The position numbers were made by a program, and so were the translations under genes. Source: Cytophagales bacterium (GTDB lineage: Bacteria; Bacteroidota; Bacteroidia; Cytophagales; Cyclobacteriaceae). Taken from it: DNA of 64,000 nucleotides. The stretch lies in the NCBI GenBank assembly GCA_020402945.1, contig JADBYQ010000052.1, positions 42,834 to 106,833 of the forward strand, written 5' to 3'. This document shows positions 1 to 8,196 of this stretch, in pieces. The stretch's first letter is position 1. Every line of letters begins with the position of its first letter. The notes beneath the pieces are model-generated. The model did not search any database, had not been told where the DNA came from, and saw only the letters and a program-made list of their open reading frames with translations.

Positions 1-1810
1 CGGTAAAAACAATTGAAAAAACAAATAGGAAAATCACTCCTAACACTACCCATATTGGGCGGTAGTTGATTAGCAGCATTGCGACTATTCTTTTGTAGGC
101 TTCTTGCACCCGAGGCCAAAAGTCCGTTTGGAAATGCGAAATCACACGAACCAGGAAAAAATGATACAGTGCATAGACACCGAACATAAACACGGTGAAA
201 TTCCCCATACCAAACCATCCTACTAAATAACTCATGAACGCCAGCGAGCCCATTACAATAGCCGTAATTTTAAAGCCGCGTGTAAACTTACTTTTGTTTT
301 CATGGTCATGATTGTGTGCGGTCATAAAATCCGCAGCAAATACTGGGTTTATTATATACGCTACCAAAAGCGAGGCAAGCAATGCGACCATTAAAGTAAT
401 TGGCAAATACACCATAAACTTACCAATCACACCTGGCCAAAAGGCCAACGGAACAAAGGGAGCCAACACAACGAGTGTTCCTGATAACACTGGCAAAAAG
501 ACCTCTCCCGCAGCAATCTTTGCGGCTTTCCGAATTGGTACTTTACCGTTATCAAAAACACGGTGCGTATTCTCAATTACCACAATCGCATCATCCACCA
601 CAATGCCCAATGCAAGAAGAAATGAGAAAAGCGTCATCAGGTTAAAGGTGAAACCTAGCGTGGGGAATACTAAGAAAGCGATGAAACTGGAAATTGGAAC
701 AGACATCGCCACGAAGAATGCGTTCGTAGCGCCCATGAAGAACATTAGAATAATAACCACTAACACAAAACCAATAATGATAGTATTGATCAGATCATGA
801 AGAGTTGTTCGGGTATTGTCAGACTGATCGGCTGTAATGGTAATATCGGTTCCTGGAGGAAGAATATTAGTTCTAAAGTTTTCAACAATTGCGTTGATCT
901 GATCAGAAGCGAGAATCAAATTTTCACCGCTTCGCTTGATGACATTAAGTGTAATTACGTTTTTCTCATCTAGCCTTGCATAACTTTCCTGCTCTTTATG
1001 AGAATCAATTACCTCTGCAATATCCTTCAGATATATTTTACCGCCTTTTGTGGATCCTACTACAACATTTGCCAATTGCTCAGCCGACTTGAATTCGCCA
1101 TTTACAGTAAGTGAGCGTTTCATTCCATCTACAGAAAGCTGGCCACCAGGAATAATCACGTTTTCGCTAGCAATAGACTGCTGAACATCATCTAAACTTA
1201 CGCCAGCGCTGGCAAGTTTAAACATATTAATGTTGACTTGAATCTCGCGAGTCAGGGCTCCAACAATATCTACACGCCTTATTTCACGTATCGCCTCAAT
1301 GGCGTCTTGCATCTGTTCGGCATACTTTTTTAGCGTTGTTAGGTCATAATCACCAGAAAGATTGACGTTCATGATTGGTGCTTGCGATATATCGATTTCT
1401 ATCACTTGCGGATCATCTTTTAAATCAGAGGGCAGGTTAGGTTTAGCGCGATCTACTGCATCACTCACCTCTTGCTTGGCTTTCGCCACATCGATATCTG
1501 TTTCAAACTCTATAATCACGTTTGAAAAACTCTGAACTGAATTGCTCTTTATCTTTTTTACCCCTGAGATTGATTTCACCTCTTTTTCAATTTCTTTCGA
1601 AATCAGGTTTTCAATATCGGAAGGAGATGCACCGGGGTATATGGTCGCCACGAAAATTTGTGGAAAAACCACTTCCGGAAAATTCTCCTTTGGCAAACTG
1701 ACATAGGTGAACATACCTGCCAAGCAGATGATCACAGTCGCCACATAAATGCTTACTTTATTGTCGATCGCCCAACTGGTAGGGCCAAATTCTTTCTCGA
1801 TGTCTTTCAT
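1..1810 (-). CDS. Efflux RND transporter permease subunit (partial, C-terminus beyond left edge)
   Basis: Absent from the ORF track because it is open to the edge. Reverse strand from ATG at 1810 reads MKDIEKEFGPTSWAIDNKVSIYVATVIICLAGMFTYVSLPKENFPEVVFPQIFVATIYPGASPSDIENLISKEIEKE..., a typical AcrB/HAE family N-terminus, with ALGIVVDDAIVVIENTHRV motif. Confidence 0.93.
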   Translation of the reverse strand, partial: MKDIEKEFGPTSWAIDNKVSIYVATVIICLAGMFTYVSLPKENFPEVVFPQIFVATIYPGASPSDIENLISKEIEKEVKSISGVKKIKSNSVQSFSNVIIEFETDIDVAKAKQEVSDAVDRAKPNLPSDLKDDPQVIEIDISQAPIMNVNLSGDYDLTTLKKYAEQMQDAIEAIREIRRVDIVGALTREIQVNINMFKLASAGVSLDDVQQSIASENVIIPGGQLSVDGMKRSLTVNGEFKSAEQLANVVVGSTKGGKIYLKDIAEVIDSHKEQESYARLDEKNVITLNVIKRSGENLILASDQINAIVENFRTNILPPGTDITITADQSDNTRTTLHDLINTIIIGFVLVVIILMFFMGATNAFFVAMSVPISSFIAFLVFPTLGFTFNLMTLFSFLLALGIVVDDAIVVIENTHRVFDNGKVPIRKAAKIAAGEVFLPVLSGTLVVLAPFVPLAFWPGVIGKFMVYLPITLMVALLASLLVAYIINPVFAADFMTAHNHDHENKSKFTRGFKITAIVMGSLAFMSYLVGWFGMGNFTVFMFGVYALYHFFLVRVISHFQTDFWPRVQEAYKRIVAMLLINYRPIWVVLGVIFLFVFSIVFT

Positions 1811-1818
1811 ATTCTTTT

Positions 1819-1908
1819 AGTATTGAGTAGTGAGATGTGAGTAGTGAGACAAGGATTGGGGTAGTAGATAAGAATCTAGCGTCTCAAATCTCATATCTCA
1901 CTACTTGT
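1819..1908. repeat. Heptamer-periodic inverted repeat between permease and adaptor genes
   Basis: AGTATTG AGTAGTG AGATGTG AGTAGTG AGACAAG (1819-1853) and ATCTAGC GTCTCAA ATCTCAT ATCTCAC TACTTGT (1874-1908). 1826-1841 pairs with 1890-1905 with one G:T wobble. Confidence 0.75.
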
Positions 1909-3036
1909 TTAGATTTTAATCAATTCACCATCATTCAACCCTTGGTACCCAACGGTAATAATCTTGTCGCCCGATTTCAATGTACTTACCTGAGCAAGAT
2001 TTCCATATACGCCAATTACCTTAACAATATTCTTCTTGGCAACTAGCTTTCCGCCAACTGTTTCAGCAGTGTAAACGACTTTCTGTCCATTGATATCTTG
2101 CACCACATTCACAGGCACCACTATGGCCGCTTCCTCAGAATGAAAAATGAGCTTTAACTCGCCAGACATATTGGGGCGAAAATCGCTATTGCTGGCCAAT
2201 GCAATTTCCACAGGAAAGGTGCGAGAAAGTTGATTGATGGCTTTTCCAACGAAGGTAACTTGACCACTCACTGACTTGTTCAAGTCGCCAAAAGCAATCT
2301 GCACTTTATTTCCTTTCTTAACATCCGTCACATATGCTTCGGAAACATTTGCAATGAATTTCAATCGATCGCTGCTTACCACGCGAAAAGCAGGAGCACC
2401 AGGCGCGGCATTTTGTCCAATCTTTACATCAACAGCATCAACCGATCCGCTAATAGGCGACTTGATAAGAGCCATGTCTAACTGTTCCTTAATAGTTGCT
2501 AATCTGCGCTCCAAACTTTCCTTGTTGTTCTTTGCTTGAAGATATTGGACTTCAGTTCCAATTTTCTGATCCCAAAGATTTTTTTGACGATTATAAATGG
2601 TGGTAGCTAAATCTAACCCTGATTTTACCTCTTCCATTCCACGCAAGGTGAGCGAGTTGTCAATTTGTGCAAGCGTTTGTCCTTTAGAAACAACATCTCC
2701 TTCACGTACAAATACTTGTGTTATGATACCCATCGTCTTAGCACTCACTAAGATATTATCCACGGCTTCGATAGCTCCTTGCGTGGTGATGTAGTGATCA
2801 AAGGGACGTGCTGTTAATTCAATAACTCCGACTTCTTTTGAGCGCCTTGTTCCGGATTCTGGGGCTTTTGTATCTACTCCTTTTTCCAACTCACTAATCT
2901 GTGTGGCCAACGCGGCCTGTTGTGCCTTTAAGTCTTTCAACTGAGTTTCTTTGTCTTTTGAAGATCCGTTGCAAGCTGCTACTACAATAGCTATCACGAA
3001 TAGGGCTAATAGTTTTGTGTACAATTTTGATTTCAT
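1909..3036 (-). CDS. Efflux RND transporter periplasmic adaptor subunit (lipoprotein)
   Basis: Signal/lipobox VVAACNG, coiled-coil hairpin, barrel-sandwich motif GIITQVFVREGDVVSKGQTLAQID; next to permease and TolC genes. Confidence 0.92.
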   Translation of the reverse strand: MKSKLYTKLLALFVIAIVVAACNGSSKDKETQLKDLKAQQAALATQISELEKGVDTKAPESGTRRSKEVGVIELTARPFDHYITTQGAIEAVDNILVSAKTMGIITQVFVREGDVVSKGQTLAQIDNSLTLRGMEEVKSGLDLATTIYNRQKNLWDQKIGTEVQYLQAKNNKESLERRLATIKEQLDMALIKSPISGSVDAVDVKIGQNAAPGAPAFRVVSSDRLKFIANVSEAYVTDVKKGNKVQIAFGDLNKSVSGQVTFVGKAINQLSRTFPVEIALASNSDFRPNMSGELKLIFHSEEAAIVVPVNVVQDINGQKVVYTAETVGGKLVAKKNIVKVIGVYGNLAQVSTLKSGDKIITVGYQGLNDGELIKI

Positions 3037-3055
3037 ATCGGTGTGTTTGTGGGTT

Positions 3056-4510
3056 TTAATTTTTTGATGGAGGAACTAATTTGCCGAACGCCTTATCCAA
3101 ATCTACTTTGGCAATCATAGCATCGAACATGGCAGAGTAATAATTTGTTTGCGCCTGGCGTAAGCTGTTCTCTGCATCTACAACTTCCAGATTTGAGCCA
3201 ACGCCTTGTTCGTATTTTATTTTGGTAACACGAGCCACATTGCTGGCTAAATCCATATTTTCATTTTGAGCTCTGAGCGATGTCATAGCATTTTGAAAAC
3301 TAGTAGTAGCTTGACTGACCTGGAGGTCAATTCCTTGCTTGAGGCTTTTGAAGCCATTTTCGACCTTTTTTAGCGTTAGTTTTTCTTGCTGAATTTTGAA
3401 ATGTTTCTGAAAACCGCCAAAGAGCGGAACGTTCAGTGAAACACCAAAAAGGGAATAACCATACCACTTGTCGGGTCCAACCTCACCATTGTCAGAGATA
3501 TTTGAAGTGGTAGAAAAGACTCCAGCAATGTCTGTTGACTGAGTGAAGTACCCCAAATTGGCAAAAGCAGATAGAGTGGGAAGTGCACTCGCATACTGAT
3601 TTTTTAAGCTAAGTGCTTGTAGACGTTGGTTCGCTTCTAATACCCGATAGTCAGAACGGGTTTTGTAGTCCCAACCTTCTTTATAACCCACTAAATCTAA
3701 ATCTACTTTTGCATCGGCTATCTTTCCTGCCACTTCTAGCGGTTGGTCAAGTGCATAGTTCATTTGAAACTTCAGCAGTTCAACACTCAAATCCCGAATC
3801 CTCAAAAAATTATCTCGCTCGGTTTTTAGATTATTGTAGGCCACCCGAATTCGGTCTACATCAATTCCTTCTGCGAATCCGTTTTTATTCAGCGCTAACG
3901 TGTTTTTCAATAATGAATCGAGTCGCGAAATATTGTTGTCAAACAATTCAGCTCGCTCCTGATTAATCAAAACAGAATAGTAAGCCTTCGTCACTTGTTC
4001 AACTACTTGTTCTTTTGTCTGAATCGCGGTCTTAACGGATAAATCCTTATATGCCTTGGACGCCTGAAGGCCAACGATATAAGAACCACTAAAAAGCAAT
4101 TGGTTTACATTAATACCTGCATCACCGCTACTTTTCAATTGAAAAAAGTTCTGAGAGGCAATCACGTCATTGTCGCCAAGCCCGGGCAAAAAATTAGGAT
4201 AGTCGGCGGCAGGCAGATTAGAAAAACCGAATGCCCTTTGCTTTGTTGAAAAAAATCTCCGTAGGTTCTCGTTGTGTTGGACTGAGATGCTCCCGTCTAC
4301 TTGAGGTAGCCCAAGAGCTGCCGTCTCCTTTACTTTGGCCGCTGCGATCTGCTGATCAATTTGGGCATTCTGCACATTCACCGAATTGATCAACGCATAC
4401 TCAATACACTGTTCCAATGTAAAGGAAGAAGGTGTTTGTTGCTGTGCTCGTGCACCACCGGCCGTAACAAAGGCGATGGCAATTAATAATTGTTTATAAA
4501 ACTGATTCAT
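3056..4510 (-). CDS. TolC family outer membrane efflux protein
   Basis: Signal peptide, FTLEQCIEYALINSVNVQNAQID and C-terminal YEQGVGSNLEVVDAENSLRQAQTNYYSAMFD motifs. Confidence 0.92.
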   Translation of the reverse strand: MNQFYKQLLIAIAFVTAGGARAQQQTPSSFTLEQCIEYALINSVNVQNAQIDQQIAAAKVKETAALGLPQVDGSISVQHNENLRRFFSTKQRAFGFSNLPAADYPNFLPGLGDNDVIASQNFFQLKSSGDAGINVNQLLFSGSYIVGLQASKAYKDLSVKTAIQTKEQVVEQVTKAYYSVLINQERAELFDNNISRLDSLLKNTLALNKNGFAEGIDVDRIRVAYNNLKTERDNFLRIRDLSVELLKFQMNYALDQPLEVAGKIADAKVDLDLVGYKEGWDYKTRSDYRVLEANQRLQALSLKNQYASALPTLSAFANLGYFTQSTDIAGVFSTTSNISDNGEVGPDKWYGYSLFGVSLNVPLFGGFQKHFKIQQEKLTLKKVENGFKSLKQGIDLQVSQATTSFQNAMTSLRAQNENMDLASNVARVTKIKYEQGVGSNLEVVDAENSLRQAQTNYYSAMFDAMIAKVDLDKAFGKLVPPSKN

Positions 4511-5147
4511 TCTTATAGTTGGTTATGGGTGTTATTGAATTGTATTTGTATCTCTGATAAAGCCTTCTTCCTTTGTCAGTACAAAGGCCGTAAACGAAGT
4601 GATCGAAAAACTGCGACTGTACTTCAACAAGGTTGTATTTTTCTTTTGGGAAATGTTGTTCGTCAAAAGCCGCTTCAATAAGAACTAATCGGCTGATGGC
4701 TATGACTTCCGGATTGATTTCAGGGCGAAAGTAGCCTTCATCAATACCCTGCTTAAGATTTCTAACGATGGAGCGCATAATGAAATCATTCTTGTGGTTA
4801 AGCCACAGCGCCCATGACTTTGGGTGAAATTTCTGTAAATCAAAAAGAAGCGATGGGTTCATGTCTTCCATATCGCACCGCAACCGAACTGAAATCTTAT
4901 TGAGCTCATCAATGGCATTTTCAGACGCAGCTGTGATTTCAAGGTATTCACGTTCCTCGCGCGCCATGTGGGTTTGCGACATTACTGTCACAAGCTCATC
5001 TTTGTCGGCAAAATGCTGGTAAAGGGTTTTTTTTGATACCGCCAGTTGTCTCGCGATATCGTCCATGGAAACACTTCGGATTCCATACTTCATGAAAAGC
5101 GCTTCCGCTCCGGCTAAAATTCTACTTTTTGTCTCTTGTTCTTCCAT
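4494..5147 (-). CDS. TetR/AcrR family transcriptional regulator
   Basis: ORF 4494..5213; likely start at MEEQETKSRILAGAEALFMKYGIRSVSMDDIARQLAVSKKTLYQHFADKDEL (5147), a typical TetR HTH; first gene of the efflux operon. Confidence 0.9.
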   Translation of the reverse strand: MEEQETKSRILAGAEALFMKYGIRSVSMDDIARQLAVSKKTLYQHFADKDELVTVMSQTHMAREEREYLEITAASENAIDELNKISVRLRCDMEDMNPSLLFDLQKFHPKSWALWLNHKNDFIMRSIVRNLKQGIDEGYFRPEINPEVIAISRLVLIEAAFDEQHFPKEKYNLVEVQSQFFDHFVYGLCTDKGRRLYQRYKYNSITPITNYKNESVL

Positions 5148-5274
5148 AATCGGGTGCGAAACTAAGGAAACTTTAGATATTGCAAAAGTTTCCTCGGTTT
5201 CCCTCAACGCCATTTGCAGCTCAGGGTTGCAGTTTTATAAACTTTTTTTTGAAGTTTTTTTTGAGCTTATTGCA

Positions 5275-5625
5275 TCAATCGATTGAAACGCCTGCATTGC
5301 CGGCAGAACTTCCAGATTTAGGTGAGCACCATTTGTCTTTCATTTTCGCTTTGAAACGTTCACGCTCCTCGGGTGTCATCCCTTGCCATTTTTGTTTCCA
5401 GTAACCTCTCCATTGGCCGTTGTGGCGATGTCCGCCTTTGCCAAATCCAGAGAACAAAATTTTACTTAAAACCAGTAACCCTAGGGTCTGCCAGAAGCTT
5501 ATTATCGGTCCTTGAAACAATTCCGGTATCAACCAATTCCATAAGTACATCGTGCCAAGTGTAAATGCAGAAACCGCCAACACTCCCAACACCACCATTC
5601 CTCCAATCCACAATACTTTTTTCAT
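5275..5625 (-). CDS. Small membrane protein of unknown function downstream of ECF sigma gene
   Basis: 116 aa, two hydrophobic segments, charged C-terminus MTPEERERFKAKMKDKW; same strand as the sigma gene. Confidence 0.7.
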   Translation of the reverse strand: MKKVLWIGGMVVLGVLAVSAFTLGTMYLWNWLIPELFQGPIISFWQTLGLLVLSKILFSGFGKGGHRHNGQWRGYWKQKWQGMTPEERERFKAKMKDKWCSPKSGSSAGNAGVSID

Positions 5626-5664
5626 AACTCTATCTTTTTAACTTTTTAATTAACATCTTCAATC

Positions 5665-5745
5665 TATAGAATTCAGAATTTAGAATTCGGAATTCAGTTT
5701 CAATAAGATCATTCTGTATTCTGTATTCTAAATTCTATCTTCCAA
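5665..5745. repeat. Heptamer-periodic inverted repeat between sigma factor and membrane protein genes
   Basis: ATTCAGA ATTTAGA ATTCGGA ATTCAG... and ATTCTGT ATTCTGT ATTCTAA ATTCTAT; arms 5675-5697 and 5714-5736 pair at 20 of 23 positions. Confidence 0.75.
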
Positions 5746-5762
5746 ATTCTTACTTTCAAACA

Positions 5763-6338
5763 TTAGCTCACCACATCATCATAAAACCGCTGCAATCTTT
5801 TGCGAAGTGCGAGTATTGCATATCGCTTTCTGGACAGCAGCGTATTGATTGACACACCCGTTTCGTCTGCTATCTCGCGAAAACTTTTTTCCTCCATTTC
5901 ATTTTGGATGAAAATTTCTCGTTGATCTGCCGGCAATTCAGCCAGTGCATCGGTGATCTCGTCCCAAATGGCCTCGCGCAGAAGTGTTGACTCTGGAGTA
6001 TTGTCTAGATCAGGCAGAATATCCTGCAAGGTCAATGGTACATCATCCTCCCTACCTGAGACCAATTCAAAATCCGTGCGCTGCGGACGTAAAGCATCTC
6101 TGCGATAACGATCAATGATTTTATTGCGGGCAACACTATAAAGCCAGGAAGTAACGCGATCCAACGATTCAATGGTCTCGAACCCAGAGACAAACTGAAA
6201 AAACACATCCTGAAGGATATCCTCCGCCTCTTCCACCGATGACACTCTACTACGGATGAATCCGAGCAGCTTGTCTTTCTCGTTCAGGAATGTGTTTTCT
6301 TTTATTTGTTGCATCGCCAAATCCATCTGCCGCGCCAA
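5763..6338 (-). CDS. RNA polymerase sigma factor, sigma-70 (ECF) family
   Basis: Region 2 EEAEDILQDVFFQFVSGFETIESLDRVTSWLYSVARNKIIDRYRRD and region 4 ALAELPADQREIFIQNEMEEKSFREIADETGVSINTLLSRKRYAI. Confidence 0.93.
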   Translation of the reverse strand: MARQMDLAMQQIKENTFLNEKDKLLGFIRSRVSSVEEAEDILQDVFFQFVSGFETIESLDRVTSWLYSVARNKIIDRYRRDALRPQRTDFELVSGREDDVPLTLQDILPDLDNTPESTLLREAIWDEITDALAELPADQREIFIQNEMEEKSFREIADETGVSINTLLSRKRYAILALRKRLQRFYDDVVS

Positions 6339-6433
6339 TTTTTACCATAGACGGCAAACCCTTTCGTATTATTTTACAAAACTGTAAAAAAGAATGCGCA
6401 AGTAGTCATCGGCAAAGTGACTACTTTTGAAGC

Positions 6434-7231
6434 TTGGAAAACGTCATGCATATTTCCTACGCCAATTCGCAGCTCGCGTACACCAAAAAGGGTACTGGCG
6501 AGGCCGCTTTAGTTCTTTTCCACGGCTTCGGCCAAGATCACAGCGCTTTTCACAAGTGGGTTGATACGTTGAAGGAATCACATACACTCTACACATTCGA
6601 TTTGTTCTTTCACGGAGCCAGCCATTGGAAAAGCCGAAGCCCTGTAGAAAAAGACGATTGGAAAGAAATCATGCTTTTGTTTTTAGAAAAAGAAAACATT
6701 AAAAAATTTGGTGTAGTTGGATTTAGTCTGGGTGGAAAATTTGCGATGATTACTTTAGAAGCTTTTCCATCTAAGGTAACTGAGCTCACGCTGCTGGCGC
6801 CCGATGGAATCAAGACCAGTTTCTGGTATAGCCTCGCCACCTACCCTATTGCAGTGAGAGCTCTTTTTAAAAGCATGATACTTCATCCCAATCGCCTTTA
6901 CAGACTGACAAAACTATTGAGAAGATTGAAAATAGTAGATCAAGGATTGTTGCGCTTTGCAGAGTCTCAGATGGATACAGAAGAAAAACGGAGACGTGTT
7001 TACTTTGCCTGGGTCTATTTTAGGCACCTAAAACCGGATCTGAACCAACTCGTATCATTGGCTAACCAACATGCCACATCATGTAGGCTTCTCATCGGCA
7101 AATACGACAAGGTAATTCAGGCTGACAACATGAAAGCCTTTGTGAAAGAAATCAGAAAAATACAGTTTGACGTGATAGACGCTGGGCACAATGACCTAAT
7201 TCCAAAATCGGTTATTCACCTGCCAAAATGA
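6434..7231 (+). CDS. Alpha/beta hydrolase
   Basis: LVLFHGFGQDHSAF oxyanion motif, nucleophile elbow GFSLGG, C-terminal AGHND. Confidence 0.88.
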   Translation: MENVMHISYANSQLAYTKKGTGEAALVLFHGFGQDHSAFHKWVDTLKESHTLYTFDLFFHGASHWKSRSPVEKDDWKEIMLLFLEKENIKKFGVVGFSLGGKFAMITLEAFPSKVTELTLLAPDGIKTSFWYSLATYPIAVRALFKSMILHPNRLYRLTKLLRRLKIVDQGLLRFAESQMDTEEKRRRVYFAWVYFRHLKPDLNQLVSLANQHATSCRLLIGKYDKVIQADNMKAFVKEIRKIQFDVIDAGHNDLIPKSVIHLPK

Positions 7232-7258
7232 ATGCGAAATTGGTGGCTTCGACAATCC

Positions 7259-8119
7259 TTAAAAGGCGAAATGATAGCCCACACTTATATTAACAGGCAA
7301 CGGTTTTGTTAACCCTGTGATCGTGGGGTTATTCTGCAGACCGGTGAAATCCCGATCAAACTGAGAAGGTCGAAACGCTACGACCAAACCAAAGAGCCAA
7401 TAGTTGGTTGGCGTTCTTCGCGACTTAAGCTGAACGCCTCCGCCCAGTGAAAACCCATTGTACAATTTGTTGTGTTGTGATGCGCCAATTATTGCAATTG
7501 CAGAATTATAGCCGTAGATCAGATTAACATAGGGAGATACCCTGCTGTCAGGGGCGGTTTTCAGTGTAATGCCTCCATTGACGCCAAAACCGGCTATAGC
7601 ATACCCACCGGCCAAAAACACCCCCAAGTATTTGCTGGGTAAAACGGTGAGGCGTGCACCAAAACCTCCGTAGTCTATACCAAGGCCTGCACCAAAACGA
7701 AAGTAAGAATATTCTGACTCAGAAAAGCCAGAAGGCTTACTTATAACTAGCTTATCCTCCTCTGCATATTTACTTCGGTTGGCAACGACCACGTCTTTCG
7801 AAGCTGGGCGCAGCTTTATGTCTCTAATATATATCTGTATCCCAAACTCGTTTAAAAACCGCGCAACGGAAACTTTTTTTTGATACTCTATTTCACTTAA
7901 AAACGTGACAGAATAAATTTCCGTAAGGTTGAAACTCCCAGCCTCAGTGAACAACGATCGGCTCGAAACATCGATGATGTCCGTACTTACACGAGTACTA
8001 TCTACCAGTTTTATCAACGTAGTTTGACCACGTAGTTCCAAGTTGCCTATGAAAAAGAAAGCCAGTACCATGGCCAGTCCTGTTAACTTCCTATTCCTAT
8101 CCCCTGAAAAAAAACTCAT
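7259..8119 (-). CDS. Hypothetical outer-membrane/beta-barrel-like protein
   Basis: N-terminal hydrophobic signal region, C-terminal strand-like segments ending in VSVGYHFAF (aromatic C-terminus). Confidence 0.6.
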   Translation of the reverse strand: MSFFSGDRNRKLTGLAMVLAFFFIGNLELRGQTTLIKLVDSTRVSTDIIDVSSRSLFTEAGSFNLTEIYSVTFLSEIEYQKKVSVARFLNEFGIQIYIRDIKLRPASKDVVVANRSKYAEEDKLVISKPSGFSESEYSYFRFGAGLGIDYGGFGARLTVLPSKYLGVFLAGGYAIAGFGVNGGITLKTAPDSRVSPYVNLIYGYNSAIAIIGASQHNKLYNGFSLGGGVQLKSRRTPTNYWLFGLVVAFRPSQFDRDFTGLQNNPTITGLTKPLPVNISVGYHFAF

Positions 8120-8172
8120 AATTGACGCTGTAAATGAGCTTAAAAATAGCTAGAATAATCCGTCTATACACC

Positions 8173-8180
8173 TAAATTTG
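8173..8180 (+). promoter_or_regulatory. Possible Bacteroidota -7 element (TAnnTTTG) upstream of purL
   Basis: TAAATTTG 17 nt before ATG at 8197; no convincing -33 TTG. Confidence 0.35.
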
Positions 8181-8196
8181 CGCTTTCAAAAAGCAA

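Noticed and set aside
312-800. 162-aa + strand ORF
   Set aside because: Lies antisense to the RND permease; translation is low-complexity with no family motif.
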